A DNA stretch of 11,965 nt, taken from the NCBI GenBank assembly GCA_034437895.1, contig DAOTTO010000450.1, positions 1-11,965 on the forward strand. The letters are read 5' to 3'. Shown piece after piece: positions 1-5,522 of the stretch (its first letter is position 1; the number at the start of each line of letters is the position of its first letter). Origin of the DNA: JANRLJ01 sp034437895 (lineage in GTDB: Bacteria; Chloroflexota; Anaerolineae; Aggregatilineales; Phototrophicaceae). The notes beneath the pieces are model-generated. The model made no database searches. It was not told the origin of the DNA and worked only from the letters and a program-made list of their open reading frames with translations. Both the position numbers and the translations under genes were made by a program.

Positions 1-195
1 CGTGATGTATACGCACATCTGCGTTCAGTCGAAGCGGAAAACCTTGTCGTGTTGACGAATGCAGCCGCGAGTTGGGGTATCCCCAATGAAAGCGCCATTC
101 GCGCCCTTCCAATCTATACGAGCGTTGAAGCGTTGGTCAATTCATTGACCGAAATGGTCGAGCCGAGTTACGAATCCGTAGCGGTGATGGGGTAA
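1..195 (+). CDS. C-terminal end of an unidentified protein, possibly STAS-domain (5' truncated by window)
   Basis: An open frame runs from the first base to a TAA at 193-195, giving the last 64 residues of a protein that begins upstream of the window. The tail contains a strand-like stretch (ENLVVLTNAAASWG) followed by ALPIYTSVEALVNSL. The second piece resembles the final strand and helix of STAS/anti-sigma-factor-antagonist domains, where a segment like 'lfpiydsleeAl' is usual. This is pattern resemblance only; the diagnostic STAS phosphorylation-site region would lie outside the window. The last ~15 residues (MVEPSYESVAVMG) are a tail beyond that putative domain. A palindromic repeat starts 14 bases after the stop. 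The reading frame is fairly safe; the family assignment is weak. Confidence 0.55.
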   Translation, partial: RDVYAHLRSVEAENLVVLTNAAASWGIPNESAIRALPIYTSVEALVNSLTEMVEPSYESVAVMG

Positions 196-209
196 GATCA
201 GCCTATTTT

Positions 210-238
210 GTAGGGACGAATCGACGATTAGTCCCTGC
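210..238. repeat. Intergenic palindromic repeat, copy 1
   Basis: Two 14-base arms (210-223 and 225-238) around a central A pair almost completely, with one G-T wobble and one mismatch. The left arm starts GTAGGGACGAATCG. It lies 14 bases after the stop codon of the upstream gene and is not followed by a T run, so it looks like a REP-type palindrome rather than a rho-independent terminator. It shares its outer arm with the palindromes at 3577-3603, 8318-8345 and 10468-10495. Confidence 0.75.
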
Positions 239-328
239 ATCCATAATATTTCGACTACTAAGCAAAACAGCATCAAATCGTCTACAATAGCCCTCACGCG
301 CAGCATGATCGCCGAAGGGCTAATTTCG

Positions 329-1288
329 ATGAAAATCACTTTGTTTAACAGCGATGGATTACAGACGATTTCTCCGCCTGATCTTAAAGCATTTTTGACG
401 ACACAGCAGGAAGTCGTTTGGATCGACATCGCCGACCCCACACCGCCTACGATGGCGCTGCTTGGGGATATTTATCATTTTCATCCCTTAGCGCTTGAAG
501 ATACCTGTAACCAGCAGCAGCGCCCAAAAGTGGAAGAATATGCCGACCATTTATTCATTATCATCAATGCGCTGACCGAACATGATAAGACCATTCATTT
601 TCATGAAATCGACATCTTCTTAGGAAAAAATTATATCGTCACTGCCCATACAGAAAGCGATAACATTATTGAAGATGTGCGCCGCCGCATCGAGCGCGAG
701 GGCAATTTTAAATATCGCTCCGCCGATTATCTGCTCTATATGGTGATTGATACGGTGGTCGATGCCTATTTCCCGCTGCTCGATCAAATTGAAGACGAGA
801 TTAACCAGATCAATGAGCAGCTCTTTCTTAATCCGAATCAAAAGACCCTACCGCGCTTATTCCAGTTACGCCGTTCCCTAAGCGAAACCGCCCGCATCGC
901 CAGCCAGCAGCGCGATATGTTCATCATCCTCACTCGGCACGAGCAAGACCTGATTAATCATTCCGTTTTGGAATATTACTTCCGCGATGTGTACGATCAC
1001 CTGCTGCGGATCGGCGATGTCACCAACAGCCTGCGCGATAATCTGACCAACACCGTTGACCTCTATCTTTCCTCCAGCGCCAATCGCTTGAACATCGTCG
1101 TGAATCGGCTGGCGGTGATTACGATTGTCACCGGGGCGCTGTCGGTCATCGTCGGCTTCTACGGCATGAACTTTCTCAAGACATGGCCTCCATTTGAAGT
1201 CGAATGGGGTGTGCCTTTTGCGTTAGGACTGATGGCGATCATTACAATTACGGTCTTGGTTGTATTCAAACGCTGGAAGTGGTATTAA
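329..1288 (+). CDS. corA: CorA-family magnesium/cobalt transporter
   Basis: This 319-residue inner-membrane protein should form a pentameric channel moving Mg2+ (or Co2+/Ni2+) into the cell. The sequence shows the CorA plan: a long soluble N-terminal domain (about 1-240) with charged helices, then two membrane segments near the C-terminus (about 262-282 and 294-313). The signature YGMN (278-281) is at the end of the first one, and a basic tail (KRWKWY) follows the second. The loop after GMN reads FLKTWPPFEVEWG, in place of the classic MPEL. The ATG at 329 is chosen over the in-frame ATG at 305 because GAAGGG (314-319) sits nine bases before it; 305 has no such site. A TACAAT at 283-288 might be a -10 box, but no good -35 was found. 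Its TAA overlaps the maeB stop on the other strand. Confidence 0.93.
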   Translation: MKITLFNSDGLQTISPPDLKAFLTTQQEVVWIDIADPTPPTMALLGDIYHFHPLALEDTCNQQQRPKVEEYADHLFIIINALTEHDKTIHFHEIDIFLGKNYIVTAHTESDNIIEDVRRRIEREGNFKYRSADYLLYMVIDTVVDAYFPLLDQIEDEINQINEQLFLNPNQKTLPRLFQLRRSLSETARIASQQRDMFIILTRHEQDLINHSVLEYYFRDVYDHLLRIGDVTNSLRDNLTNTVDLYLSSSANRLNIVVNRLAVITIVTGALSVIVGFYGMNFLKTWPPFEVEWGVPFALGLMAIITITVLVVFKRWKWY

Positions 1289-3531
1289 CGTCCTTGTGCA
1301 TCAATTGCGGCGAAGGCCGCCAGCGCTACAATCGCGTCCACATCATCACCCGCCTGAATCACTTGCACCGGTGCGCCCGTTCCTAACAAAACGGGGCCAA
1401 TTGCTTCGGCATCCATCAATCGCGCCAGCAGTTTATAGGCGATGTTCGCCGCACCTAAATCTGGGAACACCAGCACATTCGCTTCCTTAACGCGGCTGAA
1501 GGGAAAACGCTCAGTGACGAGATTTTCCATCACGGCGATATCGGCCTGCATTTCGCCGTCAATTTTCAGATCAGGCCGTTTGCGCCTGACGATTTCCACC
1601 GAATCCGCCACTTTGCGCGAGTTATGATGAATCACACTGCCGAAATTGGAGAACGACAGCATGGCTACTTTCGGCTCAATATCGAGTGTGCGGGCAAAAT
1701 CCGCCGCAAGAATAGCAATTTCCGCTAGGGTGTTTGCGTCGGGGTCAATGTTGACCGTCGTGTCGGTAAATAAAACGATGCGCCGCTTGACGATCATCAG
1801 GTAGACACCGCAGGCACGAGTTGCGCCGGAACGTGTGCCGAAGATTTGCAGCGCCGGACGCAGCACATCAGGGTATTCATAGGTCAGGCCGCCGATGATG
1901 GCATCGGCATCGCCCAATTTGACCATCATCGGGCCGAAAAAATTCCGACTGCGGAGCATTGACCGGGCGCGGGCGCGCGTGATCCCTTTGCGCTGGCGCA
2001 GTTCATACAGCGCTTCTTGATAAGCAGGCAGCCGCTCGGAATCCGCTGGATTGATAATCTCCGGCTGAAAGCGCAAACCCAAATCAACAATGGTGCGGCG
2101 AATCGTATTAGGGTCGCCGAGCAGAATCGGCGTGCCGATGCCTTCTTCATGCACCTGAGAAGCAGCGCGGATAATGCGCGATTCTTCGCCTTCCGTGAAG
2201 ACGATACGTTTTTTCGTACCTTTCTTCGCCTTGCTGATGATGTTGTTCCGCATCTGCTGCCCGAAACCCTGCCGCCGGATGAGGTCTTCTTGATACGCGG
2301 TTAAGTCAATCGCACGACGGGCGACTCCGCTGCTCATAGCGGCTTGTGCCACCGCTGGCGCAACCCAGCGCAGCACACGCGGATCAAGCGGTTTCGGAAT
2401 CAGATAATCCAAGCCAAATTTGAGCGAATCCAAGCCATAAGCAGAAAGCACACTGTCCGGCACATCTTCATGCGCCAGCGCCGCCAGTGCTTTCGCCGCC
2501 GCCATCTTCATCTCCTCATTGATCTGCCGCGCATACACATCAAGCGCACCGCGAAAGATAAACGGAAAGCCGAGGACGTTGTTGATCTGATTTGGGAAAT
2601 CGCTGCGCCCTGTGCCGACAATCGCATCGGGACGGACGCTGTGCGCGAGATCAGGCATAATTTCTGGCGTGGGATTCGCCATCGCAAAAATAAGCGGATT
2701 TTCCGCCATCCCTAGCAGCATCTCCGGCTTAACCGCCCCCGCCGCCGATAGTCCCAGCAGCACATCCGCGCCGACTAAGGCTTCTGTTAGAGTGCGTAAT
2801 TCGGTCTCGCGGGCGAAACGTTCTTTATAGACATCCATCTCGATCTCACGTCCGGCATAGACTACGCCGTGAAGATCACACATCGTGATATTTTCGCGCT
2901 GGACTCCGAGCGTGACGTAAAATTCGCCTGTGGCAATCGCTGCTGCGCCTGCACCGACGATGACGACTTTTAAACTTTCCAGAGATTTGCCGAGCAGTTC
3001 ACAGGCATTCATCAACGCTGCGCCGGAGATAATCGCTGTGCCGTGTTGGTCGTCGTGAAAGACAGGAATATCGAGTTCGGCTTTAAGGCGTGTTTCAATC
3101 TCAAAACACTCAGGCGCTTTAATATCTTCTAAATTGATTCCGCCAAATGTTGGCGCGATGGCGCGGCACACTGCAATAATTTCTTCCACTGTGGTGGCAT
3201 TAATTTCAATGTCGAACACATCCACATCGGCAAATCGCTTGAATAACACGCCCTTGCCTTCCATCACAGGTTTACTCGCCAGCGCACCCCGATTGCCCAA
3301 ACCCAAAATCGCTGTTCCGTTGGAAACTACAGCGACTAAATTGGCTTTCGCCGTTAGCTCGTAAACAGTCAGCGGATTTTTGTCGATTTCGAGGACGGCT
3401 TCCGCGACACCGGGCGAATAGGCCAGCGTTAGGTCGCGCTGTGTCGCCAGCGGCTTGGTCGGGACGACTTCAATTTTGCCGGGACGCCCGTTCCGGTGAT
3501 AATCCAGCGCATCTTGCCGGGTGATAGACAT
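1285..3531 (-). CDS. maeB: NADP-type malic enzyme with C-terminal phosphotransacetylase-like domain
   Basis: This 748-residue cytosolic enzyme should oxidatively decarboxylate malate to pyruvate, linking the TCA cycle to pyruvate and NAD(P)H supply. Residues 1-150 are the malic N-terminal domain (PTKPLATQRDLTLAYSPGV at 24-42, LGLGNRGALASKPVMEGK at 76-93). About 155-400 is the nucleotide-binding domain, with VFHDDQHGTAI (157-167), VGAGAAAIA (192-200) and MANPTPE (284-290). About 440-748 is a phosphotransacetylase-like domain, which in MaeB-type enzymes senses acetyl-CoA and is usually thought not to be catalytic. The length matches the MaeB class (~750-760). The ATG at 3531 is preferred over an in-frame ATG at 3570: an AGGA lies eight bases ahead, and homology to MaeB begins here. 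The cofactor preference cannot be read from sequence alone. It converges with corA, sharing four bases at the stop codons. Confidence 0.95.
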   Translation of the reverse strand: MSITRQDALDYHRNGRPGKIEVVPTKPLATQRDLTLAYSPGVAEAVLEIDKNPLTVYELTAKANLVAVVSNGTAILGLGNRGALASKPVMEGKGVLFKRFADVDVFDIEINATTVEEIIAVCRAIAPTFGGINLEDIKAPECFEIETRLKAELDIPVFHDDQHGTAIISGAALMNACELLGKSLESLKVVIVGAGAAAIATGEFYVTLGVQRENITMCDLHGVVYAGREIEMDVYKERFARETELRTLTEALVGADVLLGLSAAGAVKPEMLLGMAENPLIFAMANPTPEIMPDLAHSVRPDAIVGTGRSDFPNQINNVLGFPFIFRGALDVYARQINEEMKMAAAKALAALAHEDVPDSVLSAYGLDSLKFGLDYLIPKPLDPRVLRWVAPAVAQAAMSSGVARRAIDLTAYQEDLIRRQGFGQQMRNNIISKAKKGTKKRIVFTEGEESRIIRAASQVHEEGIGTPILLGDPNTIRRTIVDLGLRFQPEIINPADSERLPAYQEALYELRQRKGITRARARSMLRSRNFFGPMMVKLGDADAIIGGLTYEYPDVLRPALQIFGTRSGATRACGVYLMIVKRRIVLFTDTTVNIDPDANTLAEIAILAADFARTLDIEPKVAMLSFSNFGSVIHHNSRKVADSVEIVRRKRPDLKIDGEMQADIAVMENLVTERFPFSRVKEANVLVFPDLGAANIAYKLLARLMDAEAIGPVLLGTGAPVQVIQAGDDVDAIVALAAFAAIDAQGR

Positions 3532-3576
3532 TAGTTTTTTCCTGTCATTTTTAATCGCATCAACACACACAATAAA

Positions 3577-3603
3577 TAAGGACGAACCAACGGCTCGTCC
3601 TTA
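3577..3603. repeat. Intergenic palindromic repeat, copy 2
   Basis: A perfect 9-bp stem (TAAGGACGA at 3577-3585, TCGTCCTTA at 3595-3603) continues inward, after one mismatch, with CC/GG and an AAC loop. It shares the GTARGGRCGA-type outer arm with the other palindromes in this window. Here it sits in the maeB leader, about 46 bases before the start codon, whereas the other three copies follow stop codons. Confidence 0.75.
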
Positions 3604-3650
3604 CATAGTGTGCATATTCTAACCCATTCGTCCGACTCTCGTTACCAAAA

Positions 3651-3695
3651 AGCGCCGTAAAGCCCCTACCTTTAGGTATGGGGATATAAGGCGCT
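3651..3695 (-). terminator. Hairpin: candidate terminator for the GNAT gene, or IS200/IS605-type element end
   Basis: Outer arms AGCGCC (3651-3656) and GGCGCT (3690-3695) enclose an inner hairpin in which CCCCTACC pairs with GGTATGGGG (one bulged T). Read on the minus strand, the stem is followed directly by TTTTT, as in a rho-independent terminator, about 155 bases downstream of the acetyltransferase stop. The same structure, with the sequences TTATATCCCC and CTTTACGGCGC around a short loop, strongly recalls the subterminal hairpins of IS200/IS605-family elements. Both readings can be true at once. The IS reading comes from memory of the family and has not been searched. Confidence 0.5.
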
Positions 3696-3696
3696 C

Positions 3697-3725
3697 TTGC
3701 ATTATATAGCGCTATGCTATACAAT
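3697..3725 (+). promoter_or_regulatory. Promoter-like sequence next to the IS200/IS605-like hairpin
   Basis: TTGCAT (3697-3702) and TACAAT (3720-3725) are separated by 17 bases, and the perfect palindrome ATAGCGCTAT (3706-3715) lies in the spacer. No real gene is found directly downstream on the plus strand, so this may be a leftover transposase promoter from a lost insertion sequence. Transcription from it would run antisense to the acetyltransferase gene. Confidence 0.3.
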
Positions 3726-3850
3726 ACATACATGGATAACAACTACTCACTACTCCATGCAATGGAGAAGAGGTCGGGGGATGAGGATATCATAAAAGTT
3801 AATCAAAGTACGCTATCCAAAACTGAGGTTACTTATATCACCAGCATGTT

Positions 3851-4375
3851 TTATTTTTTATCGGCAAGAATAAGCCCCATAATATACGTATCGACGTACC
3901 GCCCATATTTGAAGTAAGCGTGTTTTTTGCGGCCTTCAATTTCAAAGCCGTGTTTGAGATAGAGATTGATGGCGGGACGGTTGATGGTAAAAACATCCAA
4001 CTCTATCCGATTGATGAATGGATCAGCCAACGCCCAATCAATCATAGTCTGCATCAACTTATTCCCAAGTCCACGTCCCCGATACGGCTGGTCGATCCCA
4101 ATACCGAGACTCACCGCATGACGGACGGCGGAGAGGGTCGCGCCCCGGCAGGCACATATCGCTACAATTTCCTCTCCCACCGCCGCGACGAAAATCTGCT
4201 GCGTTGGGTCGGCGATGATCGCCAAAATCCGTTCACGATCTTCTTCGATGGGGCGCGTATATTCCCCGGCGGAAAAGGTGATGTTGTTATTCGGTTCATC
4301 AGAAATGCGCCGCCGATGGGCGTTGTAGGCCGCCGCGTCGGTTTCCATTATGAGCCGGATGGTGATTTCAGACAT
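3851..4375 (-). CDS. GNAT-family N-acetyltransferase
   Basis: A 174-residue protein of the GCN5-related acetyltransferase fold, expected to transfer an acetyl group from acetyl-CoA to an amine of a small molecule or protein. The acetyl-CoA pyrophosphate-binding motif A is clear: QPYRGRGLGNKL at 96-107. It is followed by the usual motif-B region, IELDVFTINRPAINLYLKHGFEIEGRKK (about 124-151). The start at 4375 is preferred over longer in-frame starts (up to 4525) because GGAGG lies nine bases before it and family homology starts at MSEITIR; a longer start would reach into the neighbouring transposase fragment. A promoter lies at 4424-4452. The substrate cannot be told from sequence. It is flanked on one side by IS debris and on the other by an IS-like hairpin, so it may have been brought in or moved with mobile DNA. 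Confidence 0.88.
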   Translation of the reverse strand: MSEITIRLIMETDAAAYNAHRRRISDEPNNNITFSAGEYTRPIEEDRERILAIIADPTQQIFVAAVGEEIVAICACRGATLSAVRHAVSLGIGIDQPYRGRGLGNKLMQTMIDWALADPFINRIELDVFTINRPAINLYLKHGFEIEGRKKHAYFKYGRYVDTYIMGLILADKK

Positions 4376-4423
4376 ACGCGATTTCCTCCAAGCACGGTAG
4401 TCTCCCTTGACAGTATTGGTAAA

Positions 4424-4452
4424 ATAATACTCAAAAACGACGAGTGAGACAA
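4424..4452 (-). promoter_or_regulatory. Sigma-70-type promoter of the GNAT gene with an overlapping dyad
   Basis: On the minus strand, TTGTCT (4452-4447) and TATTAT (4429-4424) are separated by exactly 17 bases, placing transcription start near 4417, about 40 bases before the acetyltransferase ATG. An inverted repeat AGTATT-N8-AATACT (4412-4431) covers the -10 box and the likely start point, a place where a repressor could bind. The -35 box ends one base before the ATG of the adjacent transposase fragment on the other strand. Confidence 0.55.
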
Positions 4453-4608
4453 ATGAGCGAATTAGCGTCGGTTGGGGACTTTTGTCCGAACCCTGAATGT
4501 AAGCATTACGGGAAGGTTGAAGCAAAAACCATCATTCGCTATGGTAAAACGAGAGAGGGTCGTAAATTATTTTAGTGTAACACTTGTAAACATACTTTCT
4601 TAGAATAG
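4453..4608 (+). pseudogene. Broken IS1-like transposase, N-terminal zinc-ribbon fragment
   Basis: From the ATG at 4453 the frame encodes a 40-residue piece with CPNPEC (residues 11-16), then RYGKTREGRKLF, an in-frame TAG (4573-4575), CNTCKHTF, and a second TAG (4606-4608). The paired CxxxxC/CxxC cysteines with 'yGk...G.q.F.C..C...F' between them are the N-terminal zinc ribbon of IS1-like transposases. The first TAG stands where the family usually has Gln, so a CAG to TAG change is a simple explanation. The DDE catalytic domain is absent: homology switches to an IS630 C-terminus straight after the second stop. It is non-functional. Confidence 0.65.
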
Positions 4609-4728
4609 GGACGCAATACCGCCCAGGCCACCATTAATTGGCATTTGACAACCGGCAATACCCGCATTCGCTTGGCACGGCTTTACCCCACGCTCGAATC
4701 AGATAAGAGAGTGACTTCTAATTCCTAA
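4609..4728 (+). pseudogene. Orphan C-terminus of an IS630-family transposase
   Basis: The 39 codons before the TAA at 4726-4728 read RNTAQATINWHLTTGNTRIR and then LARLYPTL. This is recognisably the same C-terminal segment as in the nearby IS630 copy (RNQCQVKVDWQFTTADARIK then LKRLYPSI, about 5407-5500). The remainder of that transposase is missing. It is joined in frame, directly after a stop codon, to an unrelated IS1-like fragment, so an insertion or deletion joined the two remnants. It represents a second, more diverged IS630 insertion than the one at 4863-5517. Confidence 0.7.
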
Positions 4729-4750
4729 TTGGACTGACTACTACCTCAAC

Positions 4751-4862
4751 TAGTGGGTCACTTGCTGTGCATATAGCCCATTCTTGGAAATGACGCTTTG
4801 AGTTGAAAACCATCAATTTTCCCCAAATAATAATGGCGACGTTCATGCCACTTGACCCACTA
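4751..4862. mobile_element. MITE-like element with terminal inverted repeats, TA at both ends
   Basis: The 12-base sequence ACTAGTGGGTCA at 4749-4760 is repeated exactly inverted (TGACCCACTAGT) at 4853-4864. The unit of about 112 bp has a TA at each end and no coding capacity. TA target duplication and ends starting GTGG match the IS630/Tc1 style of the neighbouring element (ends GTGGTCTAAC), so this is probably a small non-autonomous relative or a collapsed IS630 copy. Its right-hand TA (4861-4862) is also the left-hand TA of the neighbouring IS630 element. Confidence 0.6.
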
Positions 4863-4902
4863 GTGGTCTAACTATCATCAACTGACAGGCAGATAAAAAT
4901 GG

Positions 4903-4937
4903 GGTTTCCTAAAAGCAAAGTAAGCGAATAGGAAACC
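4903..4937 (+). promoter_or_regulatory. Inverted repeat covering the transposase ribosome binding site
   Basis: GGTTTCCTA (4903-4911) is perfectly inverted as TAGGAAACC (4929-4937) with a 17-base loop. The AGGA (4930-4933) that would serve as ribosome binding site for the ATG at 4942 lies in the right arm. A transcript entering from outside the element would fold and hide this site. Several other IS families use this arrangement to avoid being expressed by read-through transcription. Confidence 0.55.
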
Positions 4938-4941
4938 AGCG

Positions 4942-5512
4942 ATGAAAAAGTATCGGGTGAGCTTGACGGGCGAAGAGCGCCATGAATTGAGCCAACTCAT
5001 CAGTAAAGGCAAGGGGGTTGCCCGGAAACAGCTTCATGCGCGCATTTTGCTGAAAGCCGACGAGGGTGAAGGTCACGCGGCATGGCGAGACGAAGCCATC
5101 CGTAGCGCCCTGGAGGTGAGTATTTCGACCATTGAGCGGGTGCGTGAGCGGTTTGTCGAGACAGGGTTATCAGCATTACCTTGATTATGGACAATCTCAA
5201 TACGCATTTAGCCGGTTCACTCTATGAGGCCTTTGAACCGGCTGAAGCCCAACGTATTGCGAAGCGTTTAGAAATCCACTACACCCCAAAACACGGTTCT
5301 TGGCTCAACATGGCGGAAATTGAATTCGGCGTTCTCAGCCGCCAGTGCCTGGATCGGCGTATTCCTGATACAACTCAACTGTGCTTCAAGGCTGTGTTGC
5401 TGCCTGGCAAACCAAACGTAACCAGTGTCAGGTCAAAGTGGACTGGCAGTTCACTACTGCCGATGCTCGCATTAAACTCAAACGTCTTTACCCCTCTATT
5501 CATGACGGTTAG
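4942..5512 (+). pseudogene. IS630-family transposase with internal deletion and frameshift
   Basis: The first 80 residues (4942-5181) are the N-terminal helix-turn-helix part: MKKYRVSLTGEERHELSQLI, then ARILLKADEG and SISTIERVRERFVETGL. The frame ends at TGA 5182-5184. From about 5175, in another frame, comes the C-terminal half of the DDE domain: ITLIMDNLNTH (second catalytic Asp at 5190-5192) and HYTPKHGSWLNMAEIEFG (catalytic Glu at about 5316-5318). A second frameshift near 5380-5395 moves the last part (AAWQTKRNQCQ... LKRLYPSIHDG) to a third frame, ending at TAG 5510-5512 inside the right inverted repeat. Roughly 150 residues, including the first catalytic Asp, are missing. The protein cannot be functional. 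Confidence 0.85.
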
Positions 5513-5522
5513 ACCACTAGGT

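Larger units (their letters stand above)
3532..3850. other. Intergenic region between maeB and the GNAT gene
   Basis: About 320 bases without a convincing gene. It contains the maeB ribosome binding site, a palindromic repeat (3577-3603), a long hairpin (3651-3695), a promoter-like pair (3697-3725) containing the perfect palindrome ATAGCGCTAT (3706-3715), and a small hairpin CTCCAT-GCA-ATGGAG (3753-3767). A short plus-strand frame (3732-3917) starts here but has no ribosome binding site, no recognisable family, and runs antisense into the acetyltransferase gene. The layout of hairpin, then promoter, then ATG is what a left end of an IS200/IS605-type element looks like, but no TnpA or TnpB reading frame follows. 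Confidence 0.6.
4863..5517 (+). mobile_element. Internally deleted IS630-family insertion sequence
   Basis: The element begins GTGGTCTAAC (4863-4872) and ends GTTAGACCAC (5508-5517), perfect inverted repeats flanked on both sides by TA (4861-4862, 5518-5519), as expected of IS630 insertion into a TA target. The inverted match continues imperfectly inward (TCAT shared after two mismatches). At about 655 bp it is far shorter than full IS630 elements (about 1-1.2 kb) because the middle of the transposase is missing. Its right end is only three bases from the stop codon of the baeRF-family gene. It cannot move on its own, but its ends look intact and could be mobilised in trans. Confidence 0.8.

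Noticed and set aside
1307..1320. GCGGC-GAAG-GCCGC hairpin after the corA stop as a terminator
   Set aside because: It lies inside the maeB coding region and no T run follows it.
2344..2715. Long plus-strand frames inside maeB and other large genes
   Set aside because: They are mirror frames of strongly supported coding regions, with no family resemblance or start signals.
3732..3917. Plus-strand frame of about 61 codons downstream of a promoter-like sequence
   Set aside because: No ribosome binding site, no family resemblance, and its 3' third is antisense to the well-supported acetyltransferase gene.
4376..4525. Longer N-terminus for the acetyltransferase
   Set aside because: It would read through the promoter and the antisense of a transposase fragment; GGAGG and family homology both support the start at 4375.
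4453..4728. TAG read-through or amber recoding to make one protein across 4573 and 4606
   Set aside because: The parts on either side of the second TAG belong to different transposase families and the catalytic domain is missing, so decay explains it better than recoding.
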